DNA of 33,932 bases from Pseudomonadota bacterium. Its GTDB lineage: Bacteria; Pseudomonadota; Alphaproteobacteria; Rhodospirillales; Rhodospirillaceae. Of the stretch, positions 28,950 through 33,932 are shown piece after piece. The position numbers and the translations under genes are program-made. Every line of letters starts with the position of its first letter. Position 1 is the stretch's first letter. Location of the stretch: assembly GCA_023396465.1 (NCBI GenBank), contig JAEWWF010000100.1:1-33932 (forward strand), read 5' to 3'. The notes below the pieces were generated by a model that saw only the letters and a program-made list of their open reading frames with translations, was not told where the DNA came from and did not search any database.

Positions 28950-30758
28950 GTGACTGCGACCAGCGGCCGCGCCATCGACTTCAAGGTGGCCACCACCCTG
29001 CCCCGTGTCTTCTACGAACAGGCCGCCGCGCTGGATGAGCGGCCGTTCCTGTGGCGCAAGACCGACACCGTTTGGCATCCGCTGTCGTGGCGGGAGGTGG
29101 CGGCCCAGGTGGACGCCTTGGCCAATGGCCTCGCCGCCCAGGGCATCGGCCCCGGCGACCGGGTGATGATCGTCGCCGAAAACCGGCCGGAATGGCTGAT
29201 CGCCGACGTGGCGACCATGGTGCTGGGGGCGATGACGGTGCCCGCCTACACCACCAACACGGTGGCCGATCACCTGCACGTGCTGAACGACTCCGAGGCC
29301 AAGGCGGTCATCGTCTCCACCCGGCAACTGGCCAAGCGGGTGTTCGGCGCCGCCGGACAGGCGCGCATCGCGCCGCTGGTGGTCACCATGGACGATCAGG
29401 CGTTGGCACAGAATCCGGGCGTCGAGACCATCACCTGGGACGGGCTGCTCGCGGTCGGCGCCGACCAGCCCCGTCCGACGCGGTGGGAGACGGCCTCGGC
29501 CGACGACGTCGCCTGCATCATCTACACCTCCGGCACCGGCGGCGCGCCCAAGGGGGTGATGCTGTCCCACCGCAACATCCTGACCAACTGCATGGGCGCC
29601 TTCGACGTGCTCGAAACCCTCGGGTTGGGGGACGAGGTGTTCCTGTCGTTCCTGCCGCTGTCGCATTCCTACGAGCACTCGGCGGGCCAGTTCTTCCCCA
29701 TGACCATCGGCGCCCAGATCTATTACGCCGAGGGCATCGACAAGCTGTCCGACAACTTCCAGGAGGTCCGCCCAACCATCACCACCGCCGTGCCGCGCCT
29801 GTATGAATTCATGCGCGGCCGTATCCTGCGGGTGATGGAGAAGGAGGAAGGGCTCAAGAAAAAGCTGTTCTTCAAGGCGCTGGAGCTGGGCGGCAAGCGC
29901 CACGAAGGCTGCCGCCTGGGGCTGTGGGAGAGGCTGCTCAACTGGCTGCTCGACCGGCTGGTGCGGCGCAAGGTGGCGGGGCGGTTCGGCGGCCGGCTGA
30001 AGGCGCTGGTCTCCGGCGGGGCGCCGCTCAACTATGATGTCGGCTTGTTCTTCATGGCGCTGAAGGTGCCCATCCTCCAGGGCTACGGCCAGACCGAGGC
30101 GGCGCCGGTGATCAGCGTCAACCGCCCCGGCAAGGTGCGGCTGGACAGCGTCGGCCCGCCCCTGAAAGAGGTGGAGGTGCGCTTCGCCGACGATGGCGAG
30201 ATCCTGGTGCGCGGGCCGCTGGTCATGCGCGGGTATTGGAACGACCACGCCGCCACTGCCCGCGCCATCGACGGCGACGGCTGGCTGCACACCGGCGATA
30301 TCGGCCACCTGGACGACGAGGGCAACATCGTCATCACCGACCGCAAGAAGGACATCATCGTCAACTCCGGCGGCGACAACGTGGCACCGCAGCGGGTGGA
30401 AGGCTTCCTGACCCTGGAGGCGGAAATCGCCCAGGCCATGGTCTACGGCGACCGCCGGCCGCACCTGGTGGCCCTGCTGGTACCCGACCCGGACTGGGTG
30501 AAGGTCTGGGCCCGCAAGCACGAGCGCGACCCCGCCGACCCGGCGATCCACGCCGAGCCGGAGTTCCTGGCCGCCATGGATGCCGCCGTCGGCCGGGTCA
30601 ACCGCAACCTGTCGAACATCGAGAAGATCCGCCGCTTCTGCGTGGCGCCGGAGCCCTTCACGGTGGAGAACGGCATGCTCACCCCGACGCTCAAGATCCG
30701 CCGCCACGTCATCCGCGCCGCCTATGGCGAGATGCTGGACGGGCTGTACGAGAAATAG
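28950..30758 (+). CDS. Long-chain acyl-CoA synthetase (AMP-binding family)
   Basis: A 602-residue ligase that activates fatty acids with ATP and CoA. It starts with GTG at 28950, right after a strong GGAGGAAACAC site; no ATG lies near. The ANL-superfamily motifs are intact: IIYTSGTGGAPKGVMLSHRN (A3), SFLPLSHSYEHS, GYGQTEAAPVISVNRPG (A5), GWLHTGDIGHLDDEGN (A7) and ITDRKKDIIVNSGGDNVAPQ (A8). The insert with KKKLFFKALELGGKR is typical of long-chain FadD15/ACSL-like members rather than short-chain enzymes. Chain preference is not determined. It is divergent from pepF and ends 24 bp from the convergent RES toxin gene. Confidence 0.92.
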   Translation: MTATSGRAIDFKVATTLPRVFYEQAAALDERPFLWRKTDTVWHPLSWREVAAQVDALANGLAAQGIGPGDRVMIVAENRPEWLIADVATMVLGAMTVPAYTTNTVADHLHVLNDSEAKAVIVSTRQLAKRVFGAAGQARIAPLVVTMDDQALAQNPGVETITWDGLLAVGADQPRPTRWETASADDVACIIYTSGTGGAPKGVMLSHRNILTNCMGAFDVLETLGLGDEVFLSFLPLSHSYEHSAGQFFPMTIGAQIYYAEGIDKLSDNFQEVRPTITTAVPRLYEFMRGRILRVMEKEEGLKKKLFFKALELGGKRHEGCRLGLWERLLNWLLDRLVRRKVAGRFGGRLKALVSGGAPLNYDVGLFFMALKVPILQGYGQTEAAPVISVNRPGKVRLDSVGPPLKEVEVRFADDGEILVRGPLVMRGYWNDHAATARAIDGDGWLHTGDIGHLDDEGNIVITDRKKDIIVNSGGDNVAPQRVEGFLTLEAEIAQAMVYGDRRPHLVALLVPDPDWVKVWARKHERDPADPAIHAEPEFLAAMDAAVGRVNRNLSNIEKIRRFCVAPEPFTVENGMLTPTLKIRRHVIRAAYGEMLDGLYEK

Positions 30759-30782
30759 CGGCGGCGGGGCGGAGGGGCGGCC

Positions 30783-31217
30783 TCAGGCGAACAGGCGCGG
30801 ATCGAAGCCGAAGGGGCGCATGGCGGCCACCCGCACGCGGCCGGCATCGGCGTGGCGCGGGTTGAGAAGGAGGTTGCGCGCCTCCGGCACGATGACCGAG
30901 GGCACCGACAGCAAGGCCGTGCGCCCCTGGTCCAGCCACGCATCGCCGGCGACGCGGGCGTCGTCGGGCGCCTGCTCCAGCCGCTCCACCGCCAGGGCGT
31001 CGGGCACCTCCACCGTCAGCAGCACGTAGTCCGGCGGCATCAGGTCGAGCGGCAGGTCGAGGTGAACCCGCACCTCCAGCACCGCCAGCGATGGCTCCGC
31101 CGCCAGATAGACCACCGGGCGGCCGGGCGAGTTCCAGCGTCCGCCATGCAGGCGCGCCCCCTCCCCGCTCAGGTCGGCGAAGGGCCGCCGGCACAGGCGC
31201 CACAGGCGCATGGGCAT
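30783..31217 (-). CDS. RES-domain toxin of a type II toxin-antitoxin system
   Basis: A 144-residue RES-domain protein. It begins LWRLCRRPFADLSGEGARL and then HGGRWNSPGRPVVYLAAEPS, in which the Arg, the GGRWN turn and the Tyr are the conserved RES active-site features; LAVLEVRVHLDLP supplies the conserved Glu. The C-terminal part ALLSVPSVIVPEARNLLLNP is also standard. Characterised RES toxins (MbcT, ParT) consume NAD+ or ADP-ribosylate a host enzyme. Its ATG at 31217 shares one base with the antitoxin stop (TGATG), meaning coupled translation; ATG 31211 is an alternative start. The full set of conserved residues suggests an active toxin. Confidence 0.9.
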   Translation of the reverse strand: MPMRLWRLCRRPFADLSGEGARLHGGRWNSPGRPVVYLAAEPSLAVLEVRVHLDLPLDLMPPDYVLLTVEVPDALAVERLEQAPDDARVAGDAWLDQGRTALLSVPSVIVPEARNLLLNPRHADAGRVRVAAMRPFGFDPRLFA

Positions 31218-31627
31218 CAGGCCGCGATGCCGTGGGCGATGCGCCCGATCACCGTTTCCACCGCCCGCGCGCCGGCGTCGGTGTCGAGCAGGTCAAGCGG
31301 TGCCTCCCCCTCCAGGGCGGAGGTCGGACGGCGCAGCCACAGGCGGGCACGGTCGGGACCGAAGGTCTCTTCCGCCAGCGCCAGCAGACGGGCGACGCGC
31401 ATCAGCCGGTCGGACTGGTCGGGCGTCAGGCGACCGAGCTTGCGGCGATGGTCCAGGGTCTTGCGCGGCAGGATGAGGCGGTCGACCTCGGCCAGCGACA
31501 GACGCCCGCCCTGCTGCACCTGCTCCACCGCCTCAACCGGCAAGCCCTCGCGCACCGCCCGCACGGCGCCGAGGCCCTCCGCGGGAATGCCGAGCCCGTC
31601 ACCCTCGCCACCAAACAGCGCATCCAT
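31217..31627 (-). CDS. Xre/MbcA/ParS-type antitoxin (DUF2384)
   Basis: A 136-residue antitoxin upstream of the RES toxin. ATG 31627 follows a GGAGGAT site. The N-terminal part contains a helix-turn-helix-like region (GGRLSLAEVDRLILPRKTLD with HRRKLGRL), and the C-terminal half is the MbcA/ParS domain (MRVARLLALAEETFG, ARLWLRRPTSALEG, PLDLLDTDAGARAVETVIGRI). Such antitoxins block the RES active site and repress their own promoter. A -10/-35 pair with an embedded palindrome lies directly upstream (31655-31683). The longer frame to 31795 would cross that promoter and is rejected. Confidence 0.9.
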   Translation of the reverse strand: MDALFGGEGDGLGIPAEGLGAVRAVREGLPVEAVEQVQQGGRLSLAEVDRLILPRKTLDHRRKLGRLTPDQSDRLMRVARLLALAEETFGPDRARLWLRRPTSALEGEAPLDLLDTDAGARAVETVIGRIAHGIAA

Positions 31628-31654
31628 CACCCGATCCTCCGGCCATATGCCGAC

Positions 31655-31683
31655 ATTATAGGGCGATATCGCCACAACACCAA
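31655..31683 (-). promoter_or_regulatory. Toxin-antitoxin promoter with operator palindrome
   Basis: On the minus strand a perfect TATAAT (31660-31655) is preceded 17 bp upstream by TTGGTG (31683-31678). The spacer contains the perfect 12-bp palindrome GGCGATATCGCC (31662-31673). A repressor there would block RNA polymerase, the usual autoregulation of Xre-type antitoxins. The start of transcription would be about 20 bp before the antitoxin ATG. Confidence 0.6.
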
Positions 31684-31967
31684 GTGCCGTGGGCGAGACT
31701 CGGGCGGGGAACCGGCTAGAACGCTCCTCCCCCGCCGCACCTTTGTTGCCGAGCCCGCCGCGCCGCAGCACGTCTGTTGCTTGCATCCTCGGCACGGCTG
31801 GCAGAACCTTTCCTTAGCGCGCCGGTCGGCGATTCCCCATTGTAGGTCACGTTTCCTGTCATTAAATATTCTTTCATCGCCTGCCCGGCTCGCACCGGCC
31901 CGCGGGCGCGCACAGGGACCAACGCAAGGGCGGCGGCAGAACCGTCCTGGCACTCGGGAGACACCGC
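31684..31967. other. Intergenic region between the toxin-antitoxin promoter and the IOR gene
   Basis: About 280 bp without a credible gene. An AT-rich patch near 31855-31875 contains TTGTAG (31840-31845) and TTAAAT (31862-31867) with 16 bp spacing, a weak candidate promoter for the downstream gene. A GGGAG ribosome site lies at 31956-31960. Confidence 0.35.
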
Positions 31968-33932
31968 ATGACCTTCCTCGCCAACGTCACGCTGGACGAC
32001 AAGTACACCCTGTCGTCGGGGCGCATCTACATTACCGGCATCCAGGCGCTCGCCCGCCTGCCGATGATGCAGCGGGAGCGCGATCAGGCGGCGGGGCTGA
32101 ACACCGCCGGCTTCATCTCCGGCTATCGCGGCAGCCCCATCGGCGGCCTCGACAAGGAACTGTGGAAGGCGCGCGAGCACCTGAAGCGCCACAACATCCA
32201 CTTCCAGCCGGGCGTCAACGAGGATCTGGCCGCCACCGCCGTGTGGGGCAGCCAGCAGGTCAACCTGTTCCCCGGCGCCAAGTACGACGGCGTGTTCGGC
32301 ATGTGGTACGGCAAGGGTCCGGGCGTCGACCGCTCCGGCGACGTGCTGCGCCACGCCAACATGGCCGGCACCGCCAAGCACGGCGGCGTGCTGCTGCTGG
32401 CCGGCGACGATCACGCCGCCAAGTCCTCCACGGTCGCCTACCAGACCGAATACGCCTTCATGGACTTCATGATGCCGGTGCTGGCGCCGGCCAACGTGCA
32501 GGAAATCGTCGACTACGGCGTGCTCGGCTGGGCCATGTCGCGCTATTCCGGCTGCTGGGTGGCGTTCAAGGCGCTGGGCGAGGTCCTCGACAGCTCCGCC
32601 TCCATCGCCGTCGACCCGCACCGCATCGACGTGAAGATCCCGACCGACTTCGAGATGCCGGCCGGCGGCCTGCACATCCGCTGGCCCGATGCCGTGCTGG
32701 AGCAGGAACACCGCCTCATGAAGCACAAGCTTTATGCGGCGCTCGCCTTCGCCCGCGCCAACGGCCTGAACCGGGTGGTGATGGACAGCCCCAACCCGCG
32801 CCTCGGCATCGTCACCACCGGCAAGAGCTACCTCGACGTCCGCCAAGCGCTGAACGACCTCGGCATCGACGACCGCATGGCGGCCGAAATCGGCATCCGC
32901 GTCTACAAGGTCGGCATGCCGTGGCCGCTGGAGCGCGAAGGCGTGCGCGAGTTCGCCCAGGGCCTGGAGGAAATCCTCGTCATCGAGGAAAAGCGCGCGC
33001 TGATCGAGAACCAGCTGAAGGAACAGCTGTACAACTGGCGGGAGGACGTGCGCCCCCGCGTGGTTGGCAAGTTCGACGAAAACCGCACCTGGATCCTGCC
33101 CTCCAACGGCGAGCTGACCCCGGCCCGCATCGCCCGCGTCATCGCCGAACGGCTGGCGCAGTTCTACACCTCGCCCTCCATCCACCAGCGGCTGGAGTGG
33201 CTGGAGGCCAAGGAGCGCAGCCTGGAAACGCCGGTCAGCCCGGTGAAGCGGGTGCCCTATTTCTGCGCCGGCTGCCCGCACAACACCTCCACCAAGGTGC
33301 CGGAAGGCAGCCGCGCCGTGGCTGGCATCGGCTGCCATTACATGGTCACCTGGATGGACCGCTCCACCGCCACCTTCACCCACATGGGCGGCGAAGGCGT
33401 GCCGTGGATCGGCCAGATGCCGTTCACCGAGGAAAAGCACATCTTCGCCAACCTGGGCGACGGCACCTATTTCCATTCCGGCATCCTGGCGGTGCGGGCC
33501 TCCGTCGCTGCCAAGGCCAACATCACCTACAAGCTGCTGTACAACGACGCCGTCGCCATGACCGGCGGCCAGCCTGTGGACGGCACCCTGACGCCGTGGC
33601 AGATCACCCAGCAGCTGGCGGCCGAGGGCGTGCGCCGCATCGTCGTGGTCGCCGACGACCCGAACAAGTACCCCATCGGCGCCCCCTGGGCGGAGGGCGT
33701 CACCTTCCGCCACCGCGACGACCTGGATGCGGTGCAGAAGGAACTGCGCGAGGTGGAGGGCGTCACCCTGCTCCTCTACGATCAGACCTGCGCCGCCGAG
33801 AAGCGCCGCCGCCGCAAGCGCGGCAAGATGCCCGACCCCGACCAGCGCGTGTTCGTCAACGAACTGGTGTGCGAAGGCTGCGGCGACTGCGGCGTGCAGT
33901 CCAACTGCGTGGCGGTGCAGCCGGTGGAGACC
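31968..33932 (+). CDS. Indolepyruvate:ferredoxin oxidoreductase, fused alpha/beta type (3' end outside window)
   Basis: An uninterrupted frame of 655 codons from ATG 31968 (GGGAGACACCGC upstream) to the window end. It has the start of the large fused enzymes: YTLSSGRIYITGIQALARLP, GFISGYRGSPIGGLDKELW, HFQPGVNEDLAATAVWGSQQ and GMWYGKGPGVDRSGD. It then shows the TPP-binding half (FCAGCPHNTSTKVPEGSRA, GIGCHYMVTWMDR, HMGGEGVPWIGQ, NLGDGTYFHSG, NDAVAMTGGQ) and the first ferredoxin cysteines (CEGCGDCGVQSNC). The enzyme oxidatively decarboxylates aryl pyruvates from aromatic amino acids to acyl-CoA, reducing ferredoxin. Full-length relatives are about 1,150 residues, so the C-terminal gamma-like part lies beyond the window. 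The fusion is common in proteobacteria. Confidence 0.92.
   Translation, partial: MTFLANVTLDDKYTLSSGRIYITGIQALARLPMMQRERDQAAGLNTAGFISGYRGSPIGGLDKELWKAREHLKRHNIHFQPGVNEDLAATAVWGSQQVNLFPGAKYDGVFGMWYGKGPGVDRSGDVLRHANMAGTAKHGGVLLLAGDDHAAKSSTVAYQTEYAFMDFMMPVLAPANVQEIVDYGVLGWAMSRYSGCWVAFKALGEVLDSSASIAVDPHRIDVKIPTDFEMPAGGLHIRWPDAVLEQEHRLMKHKLYAALAFARANGLNRVVMDSPNPRLGIVTTGKSYLDVRQALNDLGIDDRMAAEIGIRVYKVGMPWPLEREGVREFAQGLEEILVIEEKRALIENQLKEQLYNWREDVRPRVVGKFDENRTWILPSNGELTPARIARVIAERLAQFYTSPSIHQRLEWLEAKERSLETPVSPVKRVPYFCAGCPHNTSTKVPEGSRAVAGIGCHYMVTWMDRSTATFTHMGGEGVPWIGQMPFTEEKHIFANLGDGTYFHSGILAVRASVAAKANITYKLLYNDAVAMTGGQPVDGTLTPWQITQQLAAEGVRRIVVVADDPNKYPIGAPWAEGVTFRHRDDLDAVQKELREVEGVTLLLYDQTCAAEKRRRRKRGKMPDPDQRVFVNELVCEGCGDCGVQSNCVAVQPVET

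Noticed and set aside
31716..33713. A 665-codon minus-strand open frame
   Set aside because: Antisense to the indolepyruvate oxidoreductase, which has clear TPP-enzyme motifs across the whole stretch.
1..33932. tRNA, rRNA, CRISPR array, insertion sequence with transposase, prophage
   Set aside because: No cloverleaf, rRNA-like segment, regularly spaced repeats, transposase or phage gene was seen on either strand.

Overview
The window is dense, high-GC bacterial chromosome with short intergenic gaps and clear Shine-Dalgarno sites. Gene content (complete periplasmic nitrate reductase operon, DUF2155 and DUF2061 proteins, cytochrome c', fused indolepyruvate:ferredoxin oxidoreductase, LysDH-like dehydrogenase beside an Lrp regulator) fits an alphaproteobacterium, probably Rhodospirillales. 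The genus cannot be fixed from the sequence alone. No rRNA, tRNA, CRISPR array, transposase or prophage gene was seen.

Layout. 1-1091: end of an OsmF/OpuC-type osmolyte ABC transporter (permease cut by the window edge, then its binding protein), minus strand. 1262-3260: a small DUF2061 membrane protein behind a Fur-like palindrome, then an Lrp/AsnC regulator divergent from a lysine-dehydrogenase-like enzyme. 3266-3447: a non-coding element with 29-bp near-perfect terminal inverted repeats and internal hairpins, filling the gap between two convergent genes. 3460-10902: napFDAGHBC followed by moaA, all minus strand, making a periplasmic nitrate reductase, its electron-transfer proteins and one molybdenum-cofactor enzyme. 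11077-13281: divergent from nap, a membrane histidine kinase with a PilJ/NarX-like nitrate P-box motif. It converges on, and overlaps by 33 bp, a NarL-type response regulator, which is a plausible nitrate-responsive control pair for nap.

13413-16969: DUF2155 secreted protein, a DadA/PuuB-like FAD oxidoreductase divergent from a ChaC glutathione cyclotransferase, and a large LOG-family protein. 16984-23169: a signalling island. On the minus strand lie a possible small membrane ORF, a cysteine-free secreted protein with a sulfite-oxidase-like fold, and a five-PAS membrane histidine kinase without its own receiver. Divergent from them is a REC-PAS-PAS-GGDEF diguanylate cyclase with a TTG start. 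The natural reading is periplasmic sensing, then phosphorylation, then c-di-GMP output.

23324-24971: EamA exporter and a YiaD-like OmpA lipoprotein, ended by a strong hairpin. 25108-28817 (minus): pepF, an ABC1/UbiB-type kinase and a cytochrome c'/c556 in tandem. 28950-30758: acyl-CoA synthetase (GTG start). 30783-31627: a RES/Xre-type toxin-antitoxin pair whose promoter carries a palindrome between -35 and -10. 31968-33932: the first 655 codons of a fused indolepyruvate:ferredoxin oxidoreductase, open at the window end.

All calls rest on reading motifs and translations by eye. Promoter, operator and hairpin calls are predictions.
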